DNA of 64,000 nucleotides, from NCBI RefSeq assembly GCF_013044505.1, contig NZ_JABERD010000003.1:1-64000 (forward strand), given 5' to 3'. This DNA comes from Streptomyces sp. S3(2020) (lineage in GTDB: Bacteria; Actinomycetota; Actinomycetes; Streptomycetales; Streptomycetaceae). The number at the start of each line of letters is the position of its first letter. Positions within the stretch are counted from its first letter, which is position 1. Of the stretch, positions 26,431 to 35,799 are shown piece after piece. Under the pieces are notes generated by a model. It was not told the origin of the DNA and did not search any database. It saw only the letters and a list, made by a program, of their open reading frames with translations. Position numbers and translations under genes: made by a program.

Positions 26431-28650
26431 TCATCGTTTTGCCGGCTCACCGGGGTGGGATTCGTTGACCGTGGCGCGCTGGGCCGCGTCGTGGATATCC
26501 AGGTTTTCGCCTTCGATGTCGATGTGGGGCAGGGCCCTGTCGAGCCGACGGGGCAGCCACCAGGCCCGGTCGCCGAGGAGGGCCAGCACTGCGGGTACGA
26601 GAGTCATGCGGACCAGCAAGGCGTCGACCAGGACGCCGAAGGCCAGGGCGAACGCGATCGGCATGATGTCGATGTCGTGTGAGAACAGGAAGCTGACGAA
26701 CACCGAGATCATGATGAGCGCGGCCGACGTCACCACGCGGGCCGCGTTGCGTGCGCCGTTGATGATGGCGGCGTGGGCGTTGCGGTGGCGGACGTAGTCC
26801 TCGCGCATCGCTGACACGAGGAAGACCTCGTAGTCCATCGCGAGGCCGAAGAGCACGGCCATGACGATGATGGGGACGAAGCTGGCCACGGGTCCCTGGC
26901 TGGGTACGCCGAGCGGGCCGGCCAGCCAGCCCCACTGGAAGACCGCGACGGTGGCTCCGAAGGCCGCGCCGACGGACAGCAGGAATCCCACGGTCGCCTT
27001 GACGGGGATGGCGATGGACCGGAACGCGACCATCAGGAGCAGCAGTGAGAGGCCGATCACCACGATGGCGAAGGGCACCAGCGCGCCGCTGAGCTTGGAC
27101 GAGACGTCGATACTGACCGCGGTGAGCCCGGTCACCGCCACGTAGCTGCCGCTTGAGCGGGCGATGGGCTGCATCTCCTCGCGCAGGTGGGAGACCAGGT
27201 CGCTGGTCTGCTGGGTGCGCGGTCCGGTGGTGGGAATGACCTGGATGCGGGCCGCTTTCCCGTCCTCGGCCACATCGATGCCGCTTGTGTCCGCGATGCC
27301 CTTGACGCTCTGCAGCCTCTTCCCGACGGCGGTGGCAGTGGACTGCAGGGTGCCCGGGTCGTCGTCCTCGACGAGGATGACGAGAGGGCCGTTCGCGCCG
27401 GGCCCGAAGGCGTCGCTGATCATGTCGTACGCCTGGCGGCTGGACGAGGTGGTGGCGTTGGAACCGTCGTCGGTGAGGGCGAGCTTGAGCTGCAGGGCGG
27501 GAATCGCCATGACGACGAGGGTGACCGTACCCAGGATCAGGTTGCGCAGGGGGTGGCGCAGCACCCCTTGTGTCCAGCGCACACCCAGACTGGCCGCGCC
27601 CGTGTTCTGGCCGGCCTGGCGGGCGGCGGCACGTGAACCGGCCTTGGGAACGAGTTTGCGTCCGGCCATGGCCATCAGAGCGGGCAGCAACGTGAGCGCC
27701 ATGACGACGGCGACCGCGACGGCTCCGGCGGAGGCGAGTCCCATGGAGGTCAGCATCGGGACGCCCGCGACGGACAGTCCGGCCAGGGCGATGACGACGG
27801 TGGCGCCGGCGAAGACGACGGCACTGCCGGCGGTCGCGGTGGCCTTGGCGATGGACTCCCGGACGGGAATGCCGTCGGCGAGCTGGGCGCGGTGCCGGGA
27901 GACGATGAACAGGGCGTAGTCGATACCGACGGCCAGGCCCAGCATGATCGCCAGGGTCGGGGCGTTGTCGGACACCCCGAACACCGAGGCCAGGCCCATC
28001 ATGGCGACCATGGTGCCGCCGACGCCGAGAACGGCGGTGAGCAGCGGGAGACCGGCGGCCAGCAGCGAACCGAACGTGATCACCAAGGTGGCCAGCGCCA
28101 CACCGAGGCCGATCAGCTCGCTGGGCCCGACCGGCGACTCCGACGGGGCGAAGGCGTCACCGCCATACACGGTCTGGAGGCCCGCCCGTCGCGCCTCGGC
28201 CCCCGCGTCCTTGACCGCGCTCAGCGTCCCGGCGGCCGCATCACTGTCCTTCTTGACGTCGAAGGTGACCTGAGCGACCGCGGTGCGCTCGTCCTCGGAG
28301 ACCGTGCCGTCCTCGGCCGGGTCGCTGACCGAGGACACCCCGGCCACACGACGGGTCGCGTCGAGGGCCGCCGTGAGGGACTTCTGGAACTCGGGCTCGG
28401 ACACCTTGCGGCCGGCGGACGCCTGGAAGACGATCTGCGCGGATATGACGTCCGGGTCCGGCCAATGCCCGTCCATCTTGGTCAGTGCCGTCTCCGCCGG
28501 TGAACCGGGGATGGAGTCGCTGTCCTGAAATGTGCCGGCGAACGAGATGCCCAGGCCGGCCACTGCACCGAGAGCGAGCAGCCATCCGATCAACATCGTT
28601 CGCCAGCGCGTGGCCCCGAAGGTGCCCAGCCGGTGGAGGAGCGTTGCCAT
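26431..28650 (-). CDS. MmpL-type RND exporter, first of two
   Basis: A 739-residue RND permease with two MMPL halves: helix 1, a soluble domain of about 150 residues, then five helices, repeated. Seen: GLAVGIDYALFIVSRHR in helix 4 and GLAMDYEVFLVSAMRED in helix 10, the conserved Asp-Tyr pairs for proton relay. Family members export lipids, siderophores or drugs. ATG at 28650 is preferred over one at 28683, although its ribosome site (GAAAG) is modest. First gene of an operon with a two-component system. A copy of the 23-bp operator lies about 160 bp upstream. Confidence 0.83.
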   Translation of the reverse strand: MATLLHRLGTFGATRWRTMLIGWLLALGAVAGLGISFAGTFQDSDSIPGSPAETALTKMDGHWPDPDVISAQIVFQASAGRKVSEPEFQKSLTAALDATRRVAGVSSVSDPAEDGTVSEDERTAVAQVTFDVKKDSDAAAGTLSAVKDAGAEARRAGLQTVYGGDAFAPSESPVGPSELIGLGVALATLVITFGSLLAAGLPLLTAVLGVGGTMVAMMGLASVFGVSDNAPTLAIMLGLAVGIDYALFIVSRHRAQLADGIPVRESIAKATATAGSAVVFAGATVVIALAGLSVAGVPMLTSMGLASAGAVAVAVVMALTLLPALMAMAGRKLVPKAGSRAAARQAGQNTGAASLGVRWTQGVLRHPLRNLILGTVTLVVMAIPALQLKLALTDDGSNATTSSSRQAYDMISDAFGPGANGPLVILVEDDDPGTLQSTATAVGKRLQSVKGIADTSGIDVAEDGKAARIQVIPTTGPRTQQTSDLVSHLREEMQPIARSSGSYVAVTGLTAVSIDVSSKLSGALVPFAIVVIGLSLLLLMVAFRSIAIPVKATVGFLLSVGAAFGATVAVFQWGWLAGPLGVPSQGPVASFVPIIVMAVLFGLAMDYEVFLVSAMREDYVRHRNAHAAIINGARNAARVVTSAALIMISVFVSFLFSHDIDIMPIAFALAFGVLVDALLVRMTLVPAVLALLGDRAWWLPRRLDRALPHIDIEGENLDIHDAAQRATVNESHPGEPAKR

Positions 28651-29057
28651 ACCCGTTTCTTTCGATAGGAGGGGGAGCGACATGGCTGATCATCGAAAAC
28701 GGAGTTGACGTCCCGCCCACGGTGAACCTGAGGGCTTCTTGACGGATGTGTGCGGGCCTCAGGGGCCGTCGAGCCTTGTCCACCGCAGCGTTGGCACGCC
28801 GACCGACCATTTAACGGCTACAATGGTACCGAAAATGCTCGCCGACGCTGTAGCCCCCGGTTGTGCGGGCCGGGCGTCGGCATGTGTGTGTTGCCAGGGA
28901 TGAGCAGCGGCGGAACCCCGGCCGTGCCCTGTCGAGGTCTGTCTCGCTGGGAGTCATCCGGGCGTCTGCCCTCGACGCGAAGGCCACGAACCCGGCCGTC
29001 CAGCCGACGCGTGCGGTTCTCGTGCGGAACCCCGGTCGGGAACTGTCGGCACCGGCA
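28651..29057. other. MmpL upstream region, no gene
   Basis: A 407-bp gap holding an operator copy (28812-28834). The part nearest 29057 carries no gene I can support. Confidence 0.4.
28812..28834. promoter_or_regulatory. 23-bp operator copy 1 (MmpL upstream)
   Basis: Reads TAACGGCTAC, AAT, GGTACCGAAA. The right arm differs from the consensus GTATCC core, but the site matches the two TetR-gene copies at about 17 of 23 positions, including ACGG, TAC and ACCGAAA. Confidence 0.55.
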
Positions 29058-29963
29058 TCAGCAGTGGACCGTGCCCTCGGGCAGATCCCCCTCCGCGATC
29101 AGCGGCAGCTCAACGGAGGTCAGCATGTCCCGATAGCGCTGCGCCAGTTGCGAGGGGTGCTTTCGGCTGTACGCCACAAGCTCCCGGTAGAACCCGGGGC
29201 CGATTCTCCGCGCGTGTCTGGCCCATCCCAGGGGCACTGCGTTCTCTGGCGCCACCGTCATTCCGAGGCCCTCAACCGCGAACAGGAGAGCCGCCGACAC
29301 CTGCCCCGTGCGGGCAACGGCACGCGGCGTGAACCCGAGATGTCCCGTTACCCAGTCCACGACCTCACTCATGCCCTGCTCCGCTTCGTAGAGCACCCAG
29401 TCGGCATCAGCCAGCTCGGCCGGTTCGGCAATCGTGCCCGCCCCATGTCCGGCGGGACCGATCACGACCATCTCCTCATAGCCGAGTGACACAACCGGTC
29501 CCTCCCACGAAGAAGGCCGGGGCCCAACGGCAATGTCCCCCTGGCCGCTCCGCACGGCGTCCTCCAAAGCGCGACGGTGCGAGAAGTCGTGCAGACGCAG
29601 GACTGTTGAGGGGAACAACGCGTGCCAACGTGCAGCGGACGACGGCAGGATGCCCGACGCTACGGATCTCACGGTCAGGACATGCACATCGCCGATTCGG
29701 CCCTCGACCACCTGCCGAACAGAGTCGTGGGCTTCTTGAATAGCCTGGATTGCGCGCTGGGCCTGCGGCAGGAGAATTCGGCCAGCCGGGGTCAACGTGA
29801 CGCCATGGCGCCCGCGTTCAAGCAGCTCCGCCCCAAGTTCCTTCTCAAGAGCACGGATCTGCTGAGACAGCGAGGGCTGCGCGACATACAGTCGGACAGC
29901 GGCCGCGCTGAAGGAACCGGCCTCACAGATGGCAACGAAGTACTCCAGCTGACGTAGCTGCAT
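29058..29963 (-). CDS. LysR-family regulator, aldolase/SDR cluster
   Basis: A 301-residue LysR protein: MQLRQLEYFVAICEAGSFS and VAQPSLSQQIRALEKELGAEL for the winged HTH, then an effector domain. It is read in the same direction as, and 74 bp behind, the DapA-like gene, with the SDR gene further up, so it may be co-transcribed or driven by its own promoter in the gap. The inducer is unknown. Confidence 0.8.
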   Translation of the reverse strand: MQLRQLEYFVAICEAGSFSAAAVRLYVAQPSLSQQIRALEKELGAELLERGRHGVTLTPAGRILLPQAQRAIQAIQEAHDSVRQVVEGRIGDVHVLTVRSVASGILPSSAARWHALFPSTVLRLHDFSHRRALEDAVRSGQGDIAVGPRPSSWEGPVVSLGYEEMVVIGPAGHGAGTIAEPAELADADWVLYEAEQGMSEVVDWVTGHLGFTPRAVARTGQVSAALLFAVEGLGMTVAPENAVPLGWARHARRIGPGFYRELVAYSRKHPSQLAQRYRDMLTSVELPLIAEGDLPEGTVHC

Positions 29964-30037
29964 ACGATCAAGCTACTCCTGCCTCATCGGACGCTGGTCC
30001 GCCGCTCGGCTCCTCGAAGTGGACGGACCAGCCGGGT

Positions 30038-30976
30038 TCATCCGGTGGCGAGGACGACCCTGCTGTCCTTGCGCGCCAGCCGTGTCAGCAGGTAGTCGAC
30101 CTCGGCGCGGGCCGTGGCGGACAGGCTGGCTCCGGGCCTGCGCTGCGCATCGGATGTCAACAGGCCCCGCCGCTTCATCACGTACTTGCGCACGGCCAGA
30201 CCCATGCCCGGCTGCTGCTCGTAGCGCATCAAGGGCAGGTGATCGTCGAAGACATCATGGGCGGCGTCACGGTGGTCGTCCGCTGCATAGCGGACCACGT
30301 CCACGAGCAGTTCGGGAACGCAGTACCCCGTCATAGCGCCATCCGCGCCACGCTCCGTCTCAAAGTCGAGAAAGAGGCCACCATTCCCACACAGGATCGA
30401 CAGGCGGGGCATCTCACCGGCAGCCTCCATCTGCCTCAGGCTGCTGATCTTCTCCAGGCCCGGCCAGTCCTCGTGCTTGAGCATCACGCACCCGGGCAGG
30501 GTGCTCGCGATCCGGGCGATGACGGACGGGGACATCTCCACGGAGAACGACAGCGGGTAGTCCTGGATCACGAAGGGCACGTCCGCGCCGATGGCCGCGG
30601 CGGCTCCCTCGTAGTAGGACACGATCCGGTCATCCGTCCGCAGAGTGTTGGGGGGCGCGATCATGACGCCTGACGCCCCCGCCGACATGACCTCGGCGGA
30701 CAGCGCTCCCATGGCGGCGTAGCCGGGCGCCGACACCCCCACGACGACCGGCAGGTCGGTCTGCTTGAGCACGTGCCTGACGACGCGCACGCCCTCCTCG
30801 TGGGACAGCTTGGGGGCTTCACCCAACTGACCGAGCAGCGTCAGGCCGGAGACACCCACAGATTCGTAGAAGTCCGTGAGTCGGCTGAGTGAGTCGAAGT
30901 CGATGGCTCCTTCGTCGTCGAACGGAGTCGGCGCGATAGCGAATACGCCCTGTGTCATGCGAGTCAGCAGTGTCAT
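30038..30976 (-). CDS. DapA-superfamily aldolase/dehydratase
   Basis: A 312-residue TIM-barrel protein of the dihydrodipicolinate synthase/N-acetylneuraminate lyase superfamily. The Schiff-base lysine is Lys167 (CVMLKHEDWP), the proton-relay tyrosine Tyr140 (VIQDYP), and a GQLGEAPKL loop sits at the carboxylate-binding site in place of the GTTGE of true DapA. The changed loop and the catabolic neighbours (SDR, ADH, LysR) argue for an aldolase or hydratase acting on a 2-oxo acid rather than lysine synthesis. AGAAGG lies 7 nt upstream of the ATG. It is 30 bp downstream of the SDR. Confidence 0.78.
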   Translation of the reverse strand: MTLLTRMTQGVFAIAPTPFDDEGAIDFDSLSRLTDFYESVGVSGLTLLGQLGEAPKLSHEEGVRVVRHVLKQTDLPVVVGVSAPGYAAMGALSAEVMSAGASGVMIAPPNTLRTDDRIVSYYEGAAAAIGADVPFVIQDYPLSFSVEMSPSVIARIASTLPGCVMLKHEDWPGLEKISSLRQMEAAGEMPRLSILCGNGGLFLDFETERGADGAMTGYCVPELLVDVVRYAADDHRDAAHDVFDDHLPLMRYEQQPGMGLAVRKYVMKRRGLLTSDAQRRPGASLSATARAEVDYLLTRLARKDSRVVLATG

Positions 30977-31006
30977 ACCGCAACCTTCTGTAATCAGTTG
31001 TCAGGT

Positions 31007-31792
31007 TCAGATGCTGGCGATGAGGCCGCCGTCGACCCTGACGACGGATCCGGTGATGTAGGCGGCGTGCGTGCTTGCCAGAAAGGCGACCGTGGACGCG
31101 TACTCATGCGGCTCGCCATAGCGCCCCACCGGGATCGACGCGACGCTCTCAGCTGCGGCCTGCTCGGCCGTCTTTCCCTCGCGCTCGGCTTTTGACCGGT
31201 CTAGAAACTGCACTCGCTCCGTGCGGATCCGTCCGGGAACAATGACGTTGCAGGTAATTCCGTCGGCCGCGATTTCTCGAGCCAGGGTCTTCGACCACCC
31301 GAGGAGGCTGGCTCGGAGGGTGTTCGAAAGCCCCAGGTTGGGAATGGGGGAAACCACACCCGAGCTGGTGCTGGTGATGATTCGGCCCCAGCCCCGACTT
31401 CTCATCGACGGTGCCACCCTGTCGGTGATCGCCATCACGGACAGCACCATGGACTGAAAGTGCCCCAACCAGACCTCGTGCCCCTGACCCAACACAGGCG
31501 AGGGCGGAGGACCGCCGGTGTTGTTGACGAGAATGTCGACCGGACCGAGAGAATCTTCAATCAGTGCGACATTCGCATCGATCGCACTCAGATCGCTGAG
31601 ATCCCATTGCACTTCCAGCGCGTTTCCGCCAATGCTTTTAACCGCCTCCGCACGCCTTTTTGCCGCCTGCAAATTTATGTCGGCTACGGCAATTATGGCG
31701 CCCTCTTCCGCGAGCGCCTGCGCGATTGCGCCGCCGATGCCTCCGCCACCGCCCAGTACAAGCGCAGTCTTTCCGGAAATTCCTAGGTGCAC
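31007..31792 (-). CDS. divergent SDR with altered YxxxK site
   Basis: A 261-residue Rossmann-fold protein with the nucleotide loop GGGGGIG (14-20) and NNTGG (90-94). After the serine patch (STSSG, 141-145), the place of the catalytic Tyr-x-x-x-Lys reads Ser156-N-T-L-Arg160. The segment SPIPNLGLSN belongs to a known atypical SDR subfamily that lacks the Tyr/Lys pair, so it is not simply broken. Its reaction is unknown. First gene of the SDR/DapA-like unit and divergent from the zinc ADH gene, sharing a 239-bp promoter region. Confidence 0.75.
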   Translation of the reverse strand: MHLGISGKTALVLGGGGGIGGAIAQALAEEGAIIAVADINLQAAKRRAEAVKSIGGNALEVQWDLSDLSAIDANVALIEDSLGPVDILVNNTGGPPPSPVLGQGHEVWLGHFQSMVLSVMAITDRVAPSMRSRGWGRIITSTSSGVVSPIPNLGLSNTLRASLLGWSKTLAREIAADGITCNVIVPGRIRTERVQFLDRSKAEREGKTAEQAAAESVASIPVGRYGEPHEYASTVAFLASTHAAYITGSVVRVDGGLIASI

Positions 31793-32031
31793 GGTTTCAG
31801 CTCCTCATGGCGCCCGATGCAGCAGCGATATGAATCATCGCATTTTTCAGGAGACTATGGCACGGCGCGCTAGCCATGACCAATAGGAATTCATCCCGTG
31901 TCATATAGGAAACCCCTATGCGTCACCCGTAGGACTGGCGGCATGAGTGTGGCAAGGATAGTGACGGGGTGTGAACGTCCCGTTCACCGAAGCTGATGCG
32001 TGGCGTCCTGGCCCGCAGTGGGAGACTCGAT
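31793..32031. promoter_or_regulatory. divergent promoter region SDR / zinc ADH
   Basis: A 239-bp space between divergent starts, more AT-rich than its surroundings around 31830-31925. The LysR product at 29058 is the likely regulator. I cannot fix a single binding site. Confidence 0.4.
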
Positions 32032-33129
32032 ATGTCCTTGCCGGCGACCATGCAGGCGGCGGTGCTGGGCGAGCCCGGTGTCATCCGAACGACGACGCTG
32101 CCCTTGCCTCAAGTGGGTCCGGAAGACGTTCTGGTTCACGTTCGCAGAGCATCCTTGTGCGGCACGGACCTCAAGGTCCGAAGCCGGCACTTCTTCTCTG
32201 ACGGCGGGCCAGCCCCCGATGTGTTCGTTCCGGGTCACGAGTACGCAGGAGTCGTCGTCGCGGTCGGGGACTCGGTCGACGAGTTCCACGTCGGCGACCG
32301 GGTCGTCACCGAGGCACACCGCGGCTGCATGCGCTGTGCCAACTGCCTGGCCGGCGGCTACACCGACTGCCTCAACTACGGTCAGCGGCACAAGGGGCAC
32401 CGTGTGCAGGGGATGACGGTGAACGGGGGATTCGCCGAGTACGCGCTCAACCATGTCTCCACCCTTCACCGGCTTCCGGACTCGGTCGACTTCGACGCGG
32501 CGGTAGTCCTCACGACGGTGGGCACGGTCATGCACGCCTTCGACATACTCGACTCCCTGCTGGTGGGCGCGAGTGTTGCCGTGATCGGGCCGGGCCCGAT
32601 CGGACTGCTCGCCACCCAGGTCGCCCGCGAACTCGGCGCTCGGACGGTGGCCCTGATCGGCACACGTGACGCCCGCCTGGAGATCGGCAAGTCGTTCGGT
32701 GCGGACCTCGTGCTCAACTCCCGTCGCGAAGACGCCGTTGCCGCGGTGCGTGAGGCGACGCACGGCACCGGCGCTGACATCGTCCTGGAATGCTCGGGTG
32801 CTCCCAGCGCGGTGGACGACGCACTCCGTATGGCGAAGCGAGCCGGCAAGGTCGTGCTCGTGGGCTTCTTCGAGGAGCCGGTACGGGCCGATCTCAATCA
32901 CGCCGTGATGAACGGCATCGCGATCGAGACGGTCCGCGGTGAGGGCACCGGCTCGTTGGCCCGCGCCGTTTCCCTCGCGGCCCGTGGACGTCTGCGCACC
33001 GCTGAACTGATCACGCACCACTTCCCCCTGCAGGACGTCGGCGAAGCCTTCGACACCTACGCCGAACGCCGGGGCAACGCCATCAAAGTCATGCTGGACG
33101 TGTCCGAGGACGAGGGAACGCACCAGTGA
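32032..33129 (+). CDS. zinc-dependent alcohol dehydrogenase
   Basis: A 365-residue medium-chain dehydrogenase. The catalytic zinc ligands are present (Cys in SLCGTDLK, His-Glu in PGHEYAG), as is the four-cysteine structural zinc lobe (GCMRCANCLAGGYTDC), and the NAD site GPGPIGLLATQVA. Resembles L-threonine or sorbitol-type dehydrogenases; the substrate is unknown. The ATG at 32032 has GGGAGA 7 nt upstream and is preferred over an in-frame ATG at 31996. Its stop overlaps the DUF3500 gene by GTGA, so the two are coupled. Confidence 0.83.
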   Translation: MSLPATMQAAVLGEPGVIRTTTLPLPQVGPEDVLVHVRRASLCGTDLKVRSRHFFSDGGPAPDVFVPGHEYAGVVVAVGDSVDEFHVGDRVVTEAHRGCMRCANCLAGGYTDCLNYGQRHKGHRVQGMTVNGGFAEYALNHVSTLHRLPDSVDFDAAVVLTTVGTVMHAFDILDSLLVGASVAVIGPGPIGLLATQVARELGARTVALIGTRDARLEIGKSFGADLVLNSRREDAVAAVREATHGTGADIVLECSGAPSAVDDALRMAKRAGKVVLVGFFEEPVRADLNHAVMNGIAIETVRGEGTGSLARAVSLAARGRLRTAELITHHFPLQDVGEAFDTYAERRGNAIKVMLDVSEDEGTHQ

Positions 33130-34304
33130 CGAACGACGGCCGCAACGGTCTGACGCCACCCGCCCCGGCGCCTGGACGCGAGAGAGCGGCAGCGGCGATG
33201 ACGCACGCTGCCGCCACCTGGCTGGGCACGTTGAGCCAGGAACAGCTGCGCTTCGCCCTGTATGACTCGCCGCTCGACTCCGCGGCCGAGGAGGAGCGAC
33301 TGCGGTGGTTCTACACGCCGACCGATCACGGCGGACTGACCGTCCGGGAGCAGAGCGCCTACCAGCAGAGCCTGGTCATGCAGTTGGTGGCGACCGGGCT
33401 GTCCGAGGCCGGGTACGCCACGGTCGCCACCGTGATGGGCCTGGAGAACGTCCTGGACCAGGTGGAAGGGTGGCGGACCGCCTGGGGGCGGGAGCGCGGG
33501 CGTGATCCAGGCCTGTACTGGCTGAGGATCTTCGGCCGGCCCGGCGACCCGGTCTGGGCCTGGAGGTTCGGGGGCCACCACATCTCCCTGAACAACCTGA
33601 TCGTGGCGGACCGGCTCGTCTCGACGACACCGTGCTTCATCGGCGCCGACCCCGCGAAGACCGCGTTGCTGGGCGGATCCCTGAACGCACTGGGAGGGAT
33701 CGAGGACCAGGCACGGCAACTGGCACGGACGCTGAGCGCACCACAGATGCGGCAGGCACTGCTCCACCCGTCAGCCGTGTCCGACATCGTCTCCGGCAAC
33801 CGACCGCGCATCCGCCACGGCGACACCATGATGCACATGCAGGACCTGTGGCGGGGCAGCTTCGCGGACCCTGCTCTGACTCGTCTCGTCGACGACATCG
33901 ACCGTCGGGCCGAGGCGGGCAGCGGGTACACCGAGGACGACCACGCGCGCGTGGCGATCACGGTCCCGCCCCGAGGCGTCAGCGCACGCGACCTGGACGA
34001 AGAGCAACGCCATGGGCTGCGAAGGCTGCTGGCCCTGTACACCGGCCGGGCCCCGCAGGATCTCGCCAGGGAATACGGCGCTCACTACGCCTCCGACCCT
34101 GTCCTCGACGAGGTCCACTTCAGCTGGGCCGGCAGCTTGGACGCCGACCAACCGCACTACTACCGGCTCCACGGCCCCGGCGTCCTCGTCGAGTACGACA
34201 ACACCCAACGGCACGCCAACCACGCCCACTCGGTATGGCGCGACCCGGCCTCCGACTTCGGCCTGGACGTCCTCGCGGAACACCGGGCACGGTCGGCCCA
34301 CTGA
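33126..34304 (+). CDS. DUF3500 protein
   Basis: A 392-residue protein. RERAAAAMTHAAATWLGTLSQ opens it, GGHHISLN is near residue 155, and the C-terminus has HFSWAGS, HYYRLHGPGVLVEYDNTQ and HSVWRD. These are the markers of DUF3500, a family of unknown biochemical function with conserved His residues that could bind a metal. GTG start inside the stop of the ADH gene (33126-33129). Tight coupling with an alcohol dehydrogenase suggests the two act in one catabolic step or on one intermediate (inference). Confidence 0.78.
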   Translation: MTNDGRNGLTPPAPAPGRERAAAAMTHAAATWLGTLSQEQLRFALYDSPLDSAAEEERLRWFYTPTDHGGLTVREQSAYQQSLVMQLVATGLSEAGYATVATVMGLENVLDQVEGWRTAWGRERGRDPGLYWLRIFGRPGDPVWAWRFGGHHISLNNLIVADRLVSTTPCFIGADPAKTALLGGSLNALGGIEDQARQLARTLSAPQMRQALLHPSAVSDIVSGNRPRIRHGDTMMHMQDLWRGSFADPALTRLVDDIDRRAEAGSGYTEDDHARVAITVPPRGVSARDLDEEQRHGLRRLLALYTGRAPQDLAREYGAHYASDPVLDEVHFSWAGSLDADQPHYYRLHGPGVLVEYDNTQRHANHAHSVWRDPASDFGLDVLAEHRARSAH

Positions 34305-34364
34305 CGGACCGCGCGGGCGGGCCGCCTCAGGTATGCGCGACGGCGTCCGCCGGCGAGGTCGGGG

Positions 34365-35672
34365 TCATACCTGGACGGAGTCAGGCGCGGTGTGTCGGAC
34401 CATGCCCTTACGGTCGTAGGAGCGGGTGCCGAGGAAGCCGACGAGGATGCCGAGAACGACCGCTGCGAGAGAAGCGATCACGGCGCGGCCCAGGCCCGAG
34501 TCCCAGGTGGCTCCGAAGTACAGAACTGAGCGGGTGCCGAGGTAGATCTGGTGCATCGGTTCGAACGAGGAGAGGAACCGGAGAAAGGAAGGGCTGGCCT
34601 CGAGCGGCATCGTGCCTCCCGAACTGGGCACCGACAGCACGATGAACAGGAAGAGGTTGACCACCATGCCCAGGCCGCCCAGCAGCGCGAGTATCGACTG
34701 TACGACCACGGCGACGGCGGTGATCACCAGCACACTGAGCATCCACAGCGTCCAAGGGTGCTCCAAGGGCATCCCGGCCCATTTCGCCACCCCCAGATAG
34801 ACCGTGCCGACCACCACCGCAAGGCCGGTCATGAGGGCCCACTTCATCGTGAGGGTTGCCAGCCGGCTGTATCCCGAGTTTCCCTCCAGCCGGTAGACCG
34901 GCCCCATCTCCGTCGGGATGAAGCCGAGGTACGCATCAACGAGGTTGCTGGCGATCAGGGAACCGGTGAAGCCGGCCAATACGAGGAGGAGCGCGTAGTA
35001 CATCGCCGACATCCCGTTGCCCGTGCCGTCCGGAACGTTCTGGAAGGGCGCGACCCGGGTGTCCATGGGCTCGGAAAGAACGAGGCGCGCGGTCCCCGAC
35101 AGGCTTCGATCGTGAGACGCGCCGGTTGCCTTGGCCGATGTCACAGCCGTGATGAGTTCTTCGCCCACCGCCTGGTTGGCACGCGTCAGTGCCTGGTCGG
35201 CGAACTTGGTGACGATGGACCCGCTGGAAGCGCTGGCGAGCTGGTTGGTGTAGACGGTGATGACGGGCCGCTCGACGGAGCCGGTGGACGTTGCGTCCGC
35301 GGAGAGTGCTGCCAGCTTCCGGCTGAGGTCGCCGGGCAGGACGATCGCACCGTAGGTCTTCGCCTCACCCATTTCGCTCTTCGCGTCGGCCAGGCTGAGC
35401 ATGTGCAGGTCAAACTTGTCGCCGTCGACGTTCTTGCGCAGATTGTCGACGATCTGCCGGCCGACGTCGATGTGCTGCCCCGACGCGGTGGTGGCCCCGG
35501 TGTCGGCGTTGACGATCGCGATCGGGAAATCGTCGATGTCGTCCGGTGAACTGACCATCCCTCCCAGGTACATGGCGGCCAATACCGCCATGACGACGGT
35601 GACAACTATCGAGGGCATGAGCCACATGCGTGGGCCAGGTCTGCTCTTTGCGGAGTCCTTGCCGTGCGCCAT
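34365..35672 (-). CDS. DUF3533/YhgE-Pip-like membrane protein
   Basis: A 435-residue membrane protein: one N-terminal helix (residues about 17-38), an extracytoplasmic domain of about 180 residues opening with DFPIAIVNADTGA, then five or six helices. This layout and the IAIVNxDxGA motif belong to the DUF3533/YhgE-Pip group related to ABC-2 permeases, often placed beside TetR genes. It probably exports or tolerates a hydrophobic compound. ATG at 35672 has AGGAAGG 9 nt upstream. Operator copy 2 sits 24-46 bp upstream of the start, so direct repression is likely. Converges with DUF3500. Confidence 0.78.
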   Translation of the reverse strand: MAHGKDSAKSRPGPRMWLMPSIVVTVVMAVLAAMYLGGMVSSPDDIDDFPIAIVNADTGATTASGQHIDVGRQIVDNLRKNVDGDKFDLHMLSLADAKSEMGEAKTYGAIVLPGDLSRKLAALSADATSTGSVERPVITVYTNQLASASSGSIVTKFADQALTRANQAVGEELITAVTSAKATGASHDRSLSGTARLVLSEPMDTRVAPFQNVPDGTGNGMSAMYYALLLVLAGFTGSLIASNLVDAYLGFIPTEMGPVYRLEGNSGYSRLATLTMKWALMTGLAVVVGTVYLGVAKWAGMPLEHPWTLWMLSVLVITAVAVVVQSILALLGGLGMVVNLFLFIVLSVPSSGGTMPLEASPSFLRFLSSFEPMHQIYLGTRSVLYFGATWDSGLGRAVIASLAAVVLGILVGFLGTRSYDRKGMVRHTAPDSVQV

Positions 35673-35695
35673 CGTCGTGCACCTTCCTGGGAATG

Positions 35696-35718
35696 TTTTG
35701 GATACGAAGTAACCATAA
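35696..35718. promoter_or_regulatory. 23-bp operator copy 2 (DUF3533 promoter)
   Basis: TTTTGGATAC, GAA, GTAACCATAA. It lies just upstream of the DUF3533 ribosome site, overlapping the likely promoter. Confidence 0.65.
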
Positions 35719-35799
35719 TGATGTTCTGTCGTCATGCCGTCAACCGGAGTGCGGGCGAGCGAGGGCATCGACCGGACGTTGCTCCCGTACCGCTGTCGA

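Noticed and set aside
28750..29489. Short plus-strand open frames upstream of and antisense to the LysR gene
   Set aside because: Overlap a clear LysR gene or hold no motif, and show no ribosome site.
30038..30976. DapA for lysine biosynthesis
   Set aside because: The GTTGE motif is replaced, no other lysine or diaminopimelate genes are nearby, and the neighbours are catabolic oxidoreductases.
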